Source: Desulfobulbus sp.
GTDB taxonomy: Bacteria > Desulfobacterota > Desulfobulbia > Desulfobulbales > Desulfobulbaceae
DNA: 64,000 bases
NCBI GenBank assembly: GCA_003604995.1
Contig: QZJD01000025.1
Coordinates: 1-64,000 of the forward strand
Direction: 5' to 3'
The position numbers and the translations under genes are program-made. The notes beneath the pieces are model-generated. The model made no database searches. It saw only the letters and a list, made by a program, of their open reading frames with translations, and had not been told where the DNA came from. Shown here one piece after another: positions 18,138-26,797 of this stretch. How positions within the stretch are numbered: position 1 is the stretch's first letter; each line of letters opens with the position of its first letter.

Positions 18138-18316
18138 CGAGCCTCTTTCAAAATGAGCGTCGTTGTGAAATCGAGAGAAAAATACACTGGGAAAGGATGA
18201 GATGGGAAATCGCCCGGAAGCGTAGCTGCGCTCCGTTGAGGACGGTTTCCCATTGAAGACGCCGCCCAGAGTATTTTTAGCCGATCGGAATAGATGTTCA
18301 TTTTGAAAGAAGCTCT
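18138..18316 (-). mobile_element. 179-bp MITE-like element, copy B (inverted)
   Basis: Same length as copies A and C but in the opposite orientation: the GTGAAATCGAGAGAAAAATA segment, found near the right end of copy A in reverse, lies near its left end, and AGCCGATCGG lies near its right end. The ends have decayed slightly (CGAGCCTCTTTCAAAATG on the left, CATTTTGAAAGAAGCTCT on the right). TAA flanks both sides if the end base is shared, a possible target duplication. The remainder of the 457-bp gap between the lipase start and the next gene shows no gene. Confidence 0.8.
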
Positions 18317-18397
18317 AACAATTGAGCACGCTCGCCATGATACCAGATGGCGGGCAAGTGCCTCGCCATGGCTGGTTCCGGTTAAAGGAGAGAGAGA

Positions 18398-18973
18398 GTG
18401 AAGGTCGTCGCATTCAACGGCAGCGCACGCAAGGACGGCAATACCGCCCAGCTGGTCCGGTATGTCTTCGAGGAGCTGAACAGCCGGGGCATTGAAACCG
18501 AGCTGATCCAGCTTTCAGGAAAGCATCCGCACGGCTGCATCGCCTGCTACCAGTGTTTTGAACGAAAGAACCGGCGCTGCGCCGTGGACACGGACTGCAT
18601 CAACGAGTGCATCGAAAAGATGGAAACGGCGGACGGGATCATTCTGGCGTCGCCCACCTATTTCGCCGATGTCAGTACGGAAATGAAGGCCCTCATCGAC
18701 CGGTGCGGCATGACCTCCCGGGCCAACGGCGATATGTACAAGCGCAAGGTAGGGGCCGCGGTGGTCGCGCAGCGCCGTGGCGGAGCAATTCACGTTTTTG
18801 ATTCCATCAACCACTTTTTCACCATCGGCCAGATGATCATCGTCGGTTCCAGTTACTGGAATTTCGGGGTCGGCCGGGACAAGGGCGAGGTGGCCGGGGA
18901 CGAGGAGGGGATCAAAACCATGCGGGTCCTGGGTGAAAACATGGCCTGGCTGCTTCAAAAAATTCACGGCTGA
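18398..18973 (+). CDS. Flavodoxin-like FMN reductase family protein
   Basis: A 191-residue cytoplasmic flavoprotein. The FMN phosphate loop NGSARKDGNT (6-15) and ILASPTYFADVSTEMKALID (around 80-100) are characteristic of the iron-sulfur-flavoprotein/NADPH-dependent FMN reductase group. Four Cys lie in HGCIACYQCFERKNRRC (around 47-63), compact enough to bind a metal or Fe-S cluster. GTG start preceded by AAAGGAGAGAG. Members move electrons between NAD(P)H or ferredoxin and acceptors in anaerobes; the partner here is unknown. GGCTG/CAGCC arms and a T-run overlap and follow the stop codon and may be a weak terminator. Confidence 0.85.
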   Translation: MKVVAFNGSARKDGNTAQLVRYVFEELNSRGIETELIQLSGKHPHGCIACYQCFERKNRRCAVDTDCINECIEKMETADGIILASPTYFADVSTEMKALIDRCGMTSRANGDMYKRKVGAAVVAQRRGGAIHVFDSINHFFTIGQMIIVGSSYWNFGVGRDKGEVAGDEEGIKTMRVLGENMAWLLQKIHG

Positions 18974-19066
18974 ACCAGCCCCATCCTTTTTTCGAGCAGC
19001 GCGAAAAAGGCAGATAAGCCGCCTGAACCGCAGCGACGATCAGACAGGAGTTGACCTCCGATTTCT

Positions 19067-21214
19067 ATGAGCATCCCGGATATTGAAAAAAATATTCTGC
19101 AGACCATTGATAATCTGCAGCGTCTCAAGGACATCAACTCCATCCTGGACACCGTCCTGCTGGAGGCCAGAAAGCTGGCACGGGCCGATGCCGGGACCAT
19201 CTTCCTCACCACCCAGTCCGGCCTTACCTTCAACTACGTTCAAACCGATACCCTCTCGGTTAAAAACGATGTGATCGCCTCCCACTATCGCTACTACACC
19301 ATCCCCATCGACAAAACCTCCATTGTCGGCTATTGCGCGGCGACCGGCGAGCAGATCACCATTGACGATGCCTATCACCTGCCGGCGAACGTGCCGTTTT
19401 CCTTCAACTCCTTTTTCGACCGCAAGACCGGCTACCGGACCAGATCGGTCTTTGCCCTGCCGCTCAAGACATTGGGGAATACGCTGGTCGGGGTGATGGA
19501 GCTGATCAACGCCATGGACGAAAACCACGTCCCAATTCCGTTCACCCCGGAGCTGCAACGTTATGTCTCGCGATTCGCCGGCTATGCCGCCGCCGCCATT
19601 GAGCGAGGCAAATGGAACCAGGAGTTGATCCTGCGGATGATCCGCATGGCTGAGCTGCGCGACCCCGGTGAAACCGCGGCGCACGTCCAGCGGGTCAGCG
19701 GCATTTCCGCGGAGATCTACCAGCAATGGGCCCGTAACAATGATATCGATCCCTTCACGGTCAGGCAATACAGCGATCTGTTACGGACCGCGGCCATGCT
19801 GCACGATGTAGGCAAGATCGGCATTCCGGACGAAATTCTCAAAAAGCCTGGCAAACTGACCAATGACGAATTCGAGCTGATCAAGCTGCACACCATCTAC
19901 GGCGCCAACCTCTTTGAGAACACCACCTCCGAGCTGGACATGATGTGCCGGGAGATCGCTCTCAACCACCATGAGCGATGGGACGGCACCGGCTACCCCG
20001 GTCACTATACCGGCTGCGTCGTCCTGTACGACAAGAACAAAAAACCGAAAAAAGGTGAGGAAATCCCCTTTTTCGCCCGGATCGTCGCTCTGGCCGATGT
20101 CTTTGACGCCCTGGCCAGCAAGCGGGTCTATAAGACCGCCTGGCCCATGCAGGACATCTACGCCCTGATCCGCGAAGAATCCGGACGCCATTTCGATCCG
20201 CAACTGGTGGAAGCCCTGTTCCAGATCACCGATGTGATTGAGGCCATCCAGGAGCGCTACAAGGATATCCCCACCGCCAATAACATCAAGGCCCCCTCGA
20301 TGTCCGCCCTGCGCAATCCGAACATCGTGCGGGAACAGCAGTTGGCCTGCGGCTGCCCGGAAGACATCTTCAGGGAGATCAAGTATATCATCTCCCTGAT
20401 GGTCGATAATTTCGACTTTGACTTTCTCGACCTGGCCTTCGACAATGTCCAGCGGATCTTCACCGGACGCTTTCCGGGATACCAGGCCAGTAATACCGCC
20501 TATCACAACCACGACCATACCATGGCCGTCACGCTGGCCCTGGCCAGGCTTATCCACGGCTGTTTTCTCAGCAACAGGATGATTTTTTCTCCGGAACTCA
20601 TTGAATGCGGAGTGATTGCCGCTTTTTTCCATGACAGCGGGTTGATCCAGAAAAAAACCGACAATGAGGGGACCGGCGCCAAATACACGCAATTCCATGA
20701 AGAACGCTCCATCCTCTTTGTTCAGGAATACCTCACTTCCGTTGGCAGGAGCGAGGAGATGATCAATCGGTGCGGCCAGATGATTCAATGCACCAAGCTG
20801 ATCACCCCGCCCGATTCCCTGGAGTTTGAATCCGAGGAGGTTCGGCTGATGGGCTATATCCTGGGAACCGCAGACATCGTTGCCCAGATGGCGGATCGCG
20901 TTTATCTGGAACGATTGCCGCTCCTCTTTGATGAACTGAAAGAGGGGGGGGTGCCGGGCTATGAGTCCACGGTGGATATCTACTCCCAGACCGTCACTTT
21001 TTTCCGCAACGTGATCAAGAAACGACTCTTTGAGGATTTTCAGGGGATCGTCGAGGATATCCGCCATCATTTCCAGCAACGATGGAATATTGATCAAAAC
21101 CTCTATGTCACTGCCATTGAAAGCAATATCAACTATATAGAGTTCCTGAACAAAACCTGCCCCAGGGATAAGAACTGCTACCAGCAGTACCTGCGCCGCC
21201 AGATAAATTATTAA
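19067..21214 (+). CDS. GAF / HD-GYP / second-HD signalling phosphodiesterase
   Basis: A 715-residue cytoplasmic protein. A GAF domain covers about residues 15-180 (LEARKLARADAGTIFLTTQ, VFALPLKTLGNTLVGVMELI). An HD-GYP domain follows, with MLHDVGKIGIPDEIL near 246, NHHERWDGTGYPG near 301 and RIVALADVFDALASKRVYK, so the residues expected for c-di-GMP hydrolysis are present. The C-terminal 250 residues hold another HD-type domain, with TAYHNHDHTMAVTLALA near 478 and AAFFHDSGLI near 522. The YHNxxH pattern is reminiscent of cyclic-nucleotide phosphodiesterases. It opens a cluster with an SH3 protein, a protease and a nucleotide cyclase. Dual substrate use is inference. Confidence 0.88.
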   Translation: MSIPDIEKNILQTIDNLQRLKDINSILDTVLLEARKLARADAGTIFLTTQSGLTFNYVQTDTLSVKNDVIASHYRYYTIPIDKTSIVGYCAATGEQITIDDAYHLPANVPFSFNSFFDRKTGYRTRSVFALPLKTLGNTLVGVMELINAMDENHVPIPFTPELQRYVSRFAGYAAAAIERGKWNQELILRMIRMAELRDPGETAAHVQRVSGISAEIYQQWARNNDIDPFTVRQYSDLLRTAAMLHDVGKIGIPDEILKKPGKLTNDEFELIKLHTIYGANLFENTTSELDMMCREIALNHHERWDGTGYPGHYTGCVVLYDKNKKPKKGEEIPFFARIVALADVFDALASKRVYKTAWPMQDIYALIREESGRHFDPQLVEALFQITDVIEAIQERYKDIPTANNIKAPSMSALRNPNIVREQQLACGCPEDIFREIKYIISLMVDNFDFDFLDLAFDNVQRIFTGRFPGYQASNTAYHNHDHTMAVTLALARLIHGCFLSNRMIFSPELIECGVIAAFFHDSGLIQKKTDNEGTGAKYTQFHEERSILFVQEYLTSVGRSEEMINRCGQMIQCTKLITPPDSLEFESEEVRLMGYILGTADIVAQMADRVYLERLPLLFDELKEGGVPGYESTVDIYSQTVTFFRNVIKKRLFEDFQGIVEDIRHHFQQRWNIDQNLYVTAIESNINYIEFLNKTCPRDKNCYQQYLRRQINY

Positions 21215-21240
21215 TCTTCGCCCGTCGGGAGTCGCCTGCC

Positions 21241-21660
21241 ATGACAAAGACAATGAGCGTTCAGGTCAAGAAATGTCCGTTGCGCAACCAGCCCTCTTTT
21301 TTGGGAAAGGTGGTAAGCACTCTTGCCTACGGCGATCAGGTGAGCGTGCGGGAGGAGAGGGCGTCCTGGCTGCATGTGGCCACGGGGAAGGGAGAGGGGT
21401 GGACGCATTCCTCCGCCCTGACTCCGAAAAAGATCATCCTCAACCCCGACAGCAGAGAGGTCAGGGCTTCGACCTCCTCGGAGGAAATCGCCCTGGCCGG
21501 CAAGGGATTCAACAAGCAGGTGGAACAGGAATACCGACGCCAGAACCGAAATGTTGATTTTACCTGGGTGGACAAAATGGAGCAGATTGTTATTTCCCAG
21601 ACGGAGATCGGCTCCTTTCTCCGTGAAGGCGGCTTGACCGCTGAAGGAGGGAAGTCATGA
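21241..21660 (+). CDS. Bacterial SH3-domain protein
   Basis: A 139-residue protein whose first 65 residues form an SH3b domain (VKKCPLRNQPSFLGKVVSTL, YGDQVSVREERASWLHVATG, GWTHSSALTPKK). The rest is a charged, partly helical tail. There is no signal peptide, which is unusual, since SH3b domains usually act on the cell wall. It overlaps the start of the M48 protease gene (ATGA), so the two are translated together and may act together. It begins 26 bases after the HD-GYP gene. A role in positioning or regulating the protease is possible but unproven. Confidence 0.75.
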   Translation: MTKTMSVQVKKCPLRNQPSFLGKVVSTLAYGDQVSVREERASWLHVATGKGEGWTHSSALTPKKIILNPDSREVRASTSSEEIALAGKGFNKQVEQEYRRQNRNVDFTWVDKMEQIVISQTEIGSFLREGGLTAEGGKS

Positions 21661-22592
21661 GCAGGGGATACTCAAGACGCGCCTTCCTGCACCAGGCCGG
21701 CAGGGTCAGCCTGGCCGGCCTGACCTGCACCGTAGCCCAATCCGCATTCGGGGGTTGGCTGCCTTCCGGTATCTCGGACCTTCCCGGAACCGTCAACAAG
21801 CTCTCCGGGTATGCCGATTCAATCCAGAAAAGCGCCACCGCGATCCAGAAGGCCGCGGAAGAATTCACCCCGGAGCAGGAGTATTATATCGGCCGGACCG
21901 TCGGCGCGGTGGTTCTGAGCAAATACAGGGCATACGACAATCAGAAGGCAACGCACTATGTCAATGTGGTCGGCCAGACCCTGGCCCAGGCTTCAGACCT
22001 GCCGGAGACCTTCAACGGCTACCACTTCCTGATCCTGGATGCGGAGGATATCAACGCCTTTGCCACCCCCTCCGGGTTGATTTTCGTCACCAGGGGATTG
22101 CTCCGCTGTTGCAGCAATGAGGGCGAACTGGCGTCGGTCCTGGCCCATGAAGTGGGCCATGTTCAGCACAAGCACGGCATGCAGTCCATCGAAAAGGGCC
22201 GGGTGACCGAGGCGCTTACGGTCATCGGCCTTGAAGCCACCAAGACCTTTGCCCAGAGTGATGTCGCCAGCCTGACCAGAACATTCGAAGGGTCGATTAA
22301 TGATATCGCCACCACCATGATCAGCAGCGGCTATTCAAGGGCCTTCGAAGCCGAGGCGGACCAGGCGGCGGTGACTATTCTGCGTCGGGTGGGCTATGAT
22401 CCCGGCAATCTGATCAAAATGCTTGAGCAGATGGATGCCCGGCTCAAGCCCGGAGGGATCGATTTCGCCAAGACCCATCCATCGCCTAAATCGCGCATTC
22501 AGGGATTGGCCAAGCTTGTTGCTTCCGGTCCGGCTCTCCCTCCTCCCGCGGTCCGGGAAGGCCGTTTCAAGAAGGCCCTGCAAAATGTCTAG
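21657..22592 (+). CDS. M48 family zinc metalloprotease with twin-arginine signal
   Basis: A 311-residue exported protease. The N-terminus carries SRRAFLHQAGRVSLAGLTC, a Tat-type signal. The catalytic zinc motif HEVGHVQHKHG lies near residue 164, with the third ligand Glu in FEAEADQAAV near 225. LDAEDINAFATPSGLIFVTR before the motif is the usual M48/BepA-like signature. There is no TPR extension, unlike BepA. BepA-like enzymes act in outer membrane protein quality control in the periplasm, and a similar role is the likeliest. The overlapping SH3 gene upstream and the CHASE2 cyclase downstream suggest a link to envelope sensing. Confidence 0.88.
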   Translation: MSRGYSRRAFLHQAGRVSLAGLTCTVAQSAFGGWLPSGISDLPGTVNKLSGYADSIQKSATAIQKAAEEFTPEQEYYIGRTVGAVVLSKYRAYDNQKATHYVNVVGQTLAQASDLPETFNGYHFLILDAEDINAFATPSGLIFVTRGLLRCCSNEGELASVLAHEVGHVQHKHGMQSIEKGRVTEALTVIGLEATKTFAQSDVASLTRTFEGSINDIATTMISSGYSRAFEAEADQAAVTILRRVGYDPGNLIKMLEQMDARLKPGGIDFAKTHPSPKSRIQGLAKLVASGPALPPPAVREGRFKKALQNV

Positions 22593-22631
22593 CCAACCGT
22601 TTTCTTCGCTGTTCCGCTGACGACCAAGGCG

Positions 22632-24761
22632 ATGGGCGCCCACCGCCTCCGCGCCACCTGGCTGCATGCCGTCCTGCATGGCGGCATCGCCGTGGCCCTT
22701 TCTCTGGTCCTCTGGTTTTCCGGACTGTTCCAGGGAATCGAGGCAACAACTTTTGACCTCCGGGCAAGATTGCTTGCTGAACCATCTCCGGCCGGCAGCG
22801 CCATCAGCCTGATCGCCGTTGACCAGGAAAGCCTGGACTGGGTAGCGGAAAACATGGGGATTGTCTGGCCCTGGCCGCGGGAACTGTTCGGCGCGGTCAT
22901 CGACAACTGCAAGCGCCGCGGGGCGCGGGCCATTGGCTTCGATGTCCTGTTCACCGAACCTTCCTCGTCCGGCGTCAGCGATGACCAGGCCCTGGTCCGG
23001 GCCATTGAACGGGCAGGGTCCTTTGCCCTGGGTTCGGTTTTTCCCACCCGCAACAACGCCAAATTTTCGGCTTGGCCGGACGCTCTTCCCCGGCCGCCTT
23101 ACGCTGCCCGGATGGGGCATGGCGCCACGGATATTCTGCCTCGCTATCCGATGGCCACCCTGCCGGTGCACGAAATCGCCCGGGCCGCAACGGTGTTGTG
23201 CAATGTCCACCACGGAGCAGATGCGGACGGTATTTACCGGCGCATCCATCCCTTTGTTCTTTTTGATGGGGTTCCGTTGCCCTCCCTGGGAATCGGTCTC
23301 TATCTGGCGGCCCACCCGAAGGCCCTAATCCAGGTCAACCGGCACGCGGTGATCATCGACGGCAACCGGATTCCCCTGGACAAGTACGGGGCGACCATTC
23401 CGCGCTACCGCGGACCGCACAAGACCCATATGATGCACAGCGCCGCCGCCTTTATCCGGCAGGAATTCCGCCTCATGAACGGCGAACTAGTCCCGGAGGA
23501 AATCGAGCATGATCTGACCGGCAAATATGTCCTTTTCGGTTATACCGCGCCCGGACTCTTTGACCTGCGGCCCTCGCCGACGGACGGGATGTTCTCGGGG
23601 ATGGAGATCAATGCCACCGTGCTCGACAACCTCCTGGCCGGCGATTTTATCCGGCCCATGTCCGCTGCCTGGACCGCGACCCTGGTGCTGCTCTTCACCT
23701 CCTTCGCCCTGGCCGCGCTGGCCCTGATCCCTTCGCTGCGCGGCCGGATCGCCGTCGCCCTTTGTTTCATGCTGCTGCCCGCCCTCATCGCCGTTCAATT
23801 TTACAAACAGGGGTTTGATTTTACCCTGGTTCCCGTGCAGTTCGCGGTGGCGGCCGCCCTGGCCATGTCCATCGTCCAGGAGTACTTCATGACTCTGCGC
23901 CAGGAACGCTTTATCCGCCATTCCTTCAAACACTATCTCAGTCCGGCGGTCATCGATCAACTGCTCGGCAATCCGGAACGGCTCAAGCTCGGTGGCGAGC
24001 GCAAGGAACTGACCATGTTCTTTTCCGATCTGGAAGGGTTCACCAGGATATCCGAAGGACTCGCCCCCGAGCAGTTGACGCAGCTTCTCAACGAATACCT
24101 GACGGCCATGACCGATATTATTCTCCAGGAAGAGGGGACGGTGGACAAATTTGAAGGGGATGCAATCATAGCCTTCTGGAACGCCCCGCTGGAAATCGCC
24201 GGCCACCCCGAGAAGGCGGTGCGGGCAGCCCTGCGCTGCCAGGCGCGGCTTGGTGCCATGCGCGACCACTTTCTTGCCGGTCATGGCGTGGAACTGGTGA
24301 TGCGCATCGGCATCAATACCGGGCACGCCATTGCCGGCAATATGGGATCCGCCAGCCGTTTCGATTATACGGTCCTGGGTGACGCTGTGAATCTGGCGGC
24401 GCGCCTGGAAGGGGCGAACAAATATTTCGGCACCCGCACCATGATCTCCCAGGCCACGTTCAACCAGCTGGGCAGCCAGTTCCATTGCCGGGAACTGGGA
24501 CGTCTCAAGGTGGTGGGCCGCCGGGAGCCGGTGACCGTTTACGAACCTCTTTCCCATGCCGGCGCCCCGGCAGTTGATTACTCTGCCTTTGCCGCGGGAC
24601 TGCAACACTACTATGCCGGCGAATTTGCCGAAGCCCAGGCTGCTTTTTCACGTCTTGCCGGACAGGATCCGGCCTCGGCAATGTATGCGAAGCTGTGCGC
24701 CAGGCTGATAAGCGCGCCGCCAATAACCTGGGACGGCGTTCTGATCCTTGACGCCAAATAA
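22632..24761 (+). CDS. CHASE2-domain adenylate/guanylate cyclase
   Basis: A 709-residue membrane protein. A first membrane helix (AVALSLVLWFSGLFQGI) leads into a periplasmic CHASE2 domain (TTFDLRARLLAEPSPAGSAI, AVDQESLDWVAENM, GFDVLFTEPSS), then a three-helix membrane bundle (near residues 345-420), then a class III cyclase domain from about 450: ELTMFFSDLEGFTRISEGL with the first metal Asp, FEGDAIIAFWNAPL with the second, and TVLGDAVNLAARLEGANKYF. The metal-binding and transition-state residues are present, so it should be active; the choice of ATP over GTP is the family norm and not shown here. The ligand of CHASE2 is unknown. Confidence 0.92.
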   Translation: MGAHRLRATWLHAVLHGGIAVALSLVLWFSGLFQGIEATTFDLRARLLAEPSPAGSAISLIAVDQESLDWVAENMGIVWPWPRELFGAVIDNCKRRGARAIGFDVLFTEPSSSGVSDDQALVRAIERAGSFALGSVFPTRNNAKFSAWPDALPRPPYAARMGHGATDILPRYPMATLPVHEIARAATVLCNVHHGADADGIYRRIHPFVLFDGVPLPSLGIGLYLAAHPKALIQVNRHAVIIDGNRIPLDKYGATIPRYRGPHKTHMMHSAAAFIRQEFRLMNGELVPEEIEHDLTGKYVLFGYTAPGLFDLRPSPTDGMFSGMEINATVLDNLLAGDFIRPMSAAWTATLVLLFTSFALAALALIPSLRGRIAVALCFMLLPALIAVQFYKQGFDFTLVPVQFAVAAALAMSIVQEYFMTLRQERFIRHSFKHYLSPAVIDQLLGNPERLKLGGERKELTMFFSDLEGFTRISEGLAPEQLTQLLNEYLTAMTDIILQEEGTVDKFEGDAIIAFWNAPLEIAGHPEKAVRAALRCQARLGAMRDHFLAGHGVELVMRIGINTGHAIAGNMGSASRFDYTVLGDAVNLAARLEGANKYFGTRTMISQATFNQLGSQFHCRELGRLKVVGRREPVTVYEPLSHAGAPAVDYSAFAAGLQHYYAGEFAEAQAAFSRLAGQDPASAMYAKLCARLISAPPITWDGVLILDAK

Positions 24762-24918
24762 GAGACCGGGCACCTTAAGGGCCTGGAAATCAGCAGGTCT
24801 TTTTCGTTGACCGGGCCTTCAGCAAAATGATACTCTATAATATTCGATATTCATGCTGCTCCAGCCCTTTCGTCCGTTCCATGGGATAACCTGACCGCAA
24901 AGAAGGAGGAACCGGTAC

Positions 24919-25599
24919 ATGCTGGTTATCTGCGAAGACTGCGCGAAAAAATATAACATCGATGAAACACGGATCAAGGGCAGGCGGGCGCGATTCACCT
25001 GCAACGCATGCGGTCACATCATCATTGTCGACAAAGACGACCTGACCAGATCGCTCCTCACCGGCAGAACGAGCCTGCACGAGCCCACCCTCGACCTGCT
25101 CAGGGAGATGGAGATTCCTCTCACCTCTGAAGAACCGGGCGATTTCGCCCAGGCTGGCGGGACACCGTCTGAAGCCTCGAACCAGGAGCAGGAGGAGAAA
25201 CTGGTCAAACGCCGGAACAGGGGCGTCCCGGTTTTTGTCTATTTCATCGTGATCATGCTGACCTTTCTCACCTGCGTCAGCCTGGTCTTCGGCTACCTCT
25301 ATTCCGGTCTCCTGCAGACCAGCTATCTTGCCGACATCCTCAACCAGCAACCCGGTTTGCGGACCAGGCTGTTGATCGAATCCTCGCTTATTTTCGGGGT
25401 CGCCGGGACGGTCATCCTGACGGTGTTCTGTCTGCTGGCCCGCTCCATCCATGCACAGTTCAAAAAGCAGGTGGACACTGCCAACCGGATCAGCATGGGC
25501 GAATTCGACATCCCCATCCACACCAAAGGCCCGCAGGAAATACGGGACCTGGCTTTTGCCCTGGAGCGGATCAGGGATTGCCTGAGGGGGGGGCGATGA
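24919..25599 (+). CDS. Zinc-ribbon, transmembrane, HAMP-like protein
   Basis: A 226-residue protein with an unusual order of parts. Residues 1-41 are an MJ0042/Zn-ribbon domain (CEDCAKKYNIDETRIKGRRA, then CNACGHIIIVDKDD). A charged linker follows, then two membrane helices (VFVYFIVIMLTFLTCVSLVF and a second near 155-175), and a C-terminal HAMP-like segment (ANRISMGEFDIPIHTKGPQE, then ALERIRDCLRGGR). It lacks a kinase or methyl-accepting output, so it may modulate a partner such as the CHASE2 cyclase 157 bases upstream. AAGGAGG precedes the ATG. Whether it belongs to the cyclase operon is uncertain. Confidence 0.7.
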   Translation: MLVICEDCAKKYNIDETRIKGRRARFTCNACGHIIIVDKDDLTRSLLTGRTSLHEPTLDLLREMEIPLTSEEPGDFAQAGGTPSEASNQEQEEKLVKRRNRGVPVFVYFIVIMLTFLTCVSLVFGYLYSGLLQTSYLADILNQQPGLRTRLLIESSLIFGVAGTVILTVFCLLARSIHAQFKKQVDTANRISMGEFDIPIHTKGPQEIRDLAFALERIRDCLRGGR

Positions 25600-25690
25600 G
25601 GCTTCTCCGCCGTACCTTTCTCACCGGTGGGACGAACTGGAGAACCGACTGACCTGGTACTACGATACTGTGACAGAATGGAGGAGAGGA

Positions 25691-26539
25691 ATGGTTTATC
25701 AGAATTTTTCGTGGTTTTTGCCGGCCCTTGTTCTTCTGCTTCTTTCCTGCGGTGCGCCTGCCGATGTGGCGGGCCAACCCGTCACCCTGGTGACCCTGGG
25801 CGACAGCCTGACCGCCGGTGACGGCGATGAGGCCGGCATCGGCGGTTATCCCCCCCGGTTGCTCCTCCAGCTTCAGGTTTCCCACCCCGGCTCGGTCCTG
25901 CAGCAGTTTGGCCAATCCGGTCACACCACCGGTGATCTGATCAATATCCAGCTCAATCCCGCGGTGGCCGCGCTAAACAACGCGCCGGCCGCCAACCTGA
26001 AAATTGCCCTGGTCTGGATCGGCAGCAACGATCTGTTCGGCTTTTACGAGTTTACCGCCCAGCAGGACTGGTGTATCGCCATGGGCATCGACGCCTGCGA
26101 GGCGTCTGAATTTCAGCAGTCCGCCGACAACGTCAACACCATCCTCGCCGCCCTGCAAGCCACCGGCGCGGCGGTTTACATCGCCCTGCTGGATGATCAG
26201 TCCCGGCGACCGGTCATCACCGACCCTGTTCTCCGGGCCGCCGCCTATCCAAACATCACCAACGAATATGCGGCCAGGATGTCCACCCAGGTCGGCGTGT
26301 ACAACGGCCGGGTCCAGGCCCATGCCGTCACCCATGGCGCCCGCACGGTGGACTTCTTCAATACGACCCTTTTTGAAAACTGGGCTACCCTCAGTCCGGA
26401 CGGCAATCATCCGAACGCAGCGGGCTATGACCTGATCACCGCCATCTGGTTCAAGGCGGTGAGCAACGCGCCGCCCGCATCCACCAGAAAATTTCTCACC
26501 GGGCCGACATCCCTCCTCCTCCTGAACGCCAATCCGTAA
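25691..26539 (+). CDS. SGNH/GDSL-hydrolase lipoprotein
   Basis: The start is set at ATG 25691, directly after GGAGGAGAGGA, giving 282 residues. The N-terminus (MVYQNFSWFLPALVLLLLSC) is a lipoprotein signal with a lipobox LLSC. The mature part has block I LGDSLTAGDG, the block III-like IGSNDLFGF, and the C-terminal DGNHPNAAGYDLI holding the Asp/His pair. The serine of GDS should be the nucleophile of an esterase or lipase acting at the cell surface or periplasm. Its substrate is unknown. It stands as a single gene, followed by a 258-bp region with a possible structured leader. Confidence 0.85.
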   Translation: MVYQNFSWFLPALVLLLLSCGAPADVAGQPVTLVTLGDSLTAGDGDEAGIGGYPPRLLLQLQVSHPGSVLQQFGQSGHTTGDLINIQLNPAVAALNNAPAANLKIALVWIGSNDLFGFYEFTAQQDWCIAMGIDACEASEFQQSADNVNTILAALQATGAAVYIALLDDQSRRPVITDPVLRAAAYPNITNEYAARMSTQVGVYNGRVQAHAVTHGARTVDFFNTTLFENWATLSPDGNHPNAAGYDLITAIWFKAVSNAPPASTRKFLTGPTSLLLLNANP

Positions 26540-26607
26540 CCGGTGCATGCGAAAATAAAATTTCCACCAGGGCGGATATTTTTTCTGTAATGACGTCGTG
26601 AAATTCA

Positions 26608-26637
26608 TTGACACGTTTTATGCTGTTTGGCTAAATA
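26608..26637 (+). promoter_or_regulatory. Candidate promoter of the CxxCH peptide leader
   Basis: A consensus TTGACA (26608-26613) is followed after 18 bases by TAAATA, a poor -10 box. If used, transcription would begin within a few bases of the inverted repeat at 26640, so the RNA would open with the first stem of the predicted leader. The weak -10 might mean an activator is needed. Confidence 0.35.
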
Positions 26638-26639
26638 TG

Positions 26640-26719
26640 AGGTGACCGGGGACAATGCGCAGGCGTTGCGAAAACATGCCTGGACAGTTGAATTAATGCA
26701 ACGTTAACGCCGGTCACCT
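26640..26719 (+). promoter_or_regulatory. Candidate structured 5' leader RNA (three-way junction)
   Basis: AGGTGACCGG (26640-26649) pairs perfectly with CCGGTCACCT (26710-26719), closing an 60-base interior. Inside, CAGGCGT (26660-26666) pairs with ATGCCTG (26676-26682, one G-U), and GTTG pairs with CAAC (26687-26702), giving a three-way junction. Two competing 6-bp pairings exist: CGTTGC (26664) with GCAACG (26698), and GGCGTT (26662) with AACGCC (26706). Alternative pairings of this kind are a mark of riboswitches. I could not match it to a known class. It ends 78 bases before the CxxCH peptide start. A DNA-level protein-binding palindrome is the alternative. Confidence 0.45.
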
Positions 26720-26797
26720 TGAAACTTATCGAAATCACAGCGGCGAATATTTCAGAGTACACCAAAAATAAAAAAACAGTGTAAGGAGGGAGGGAAA

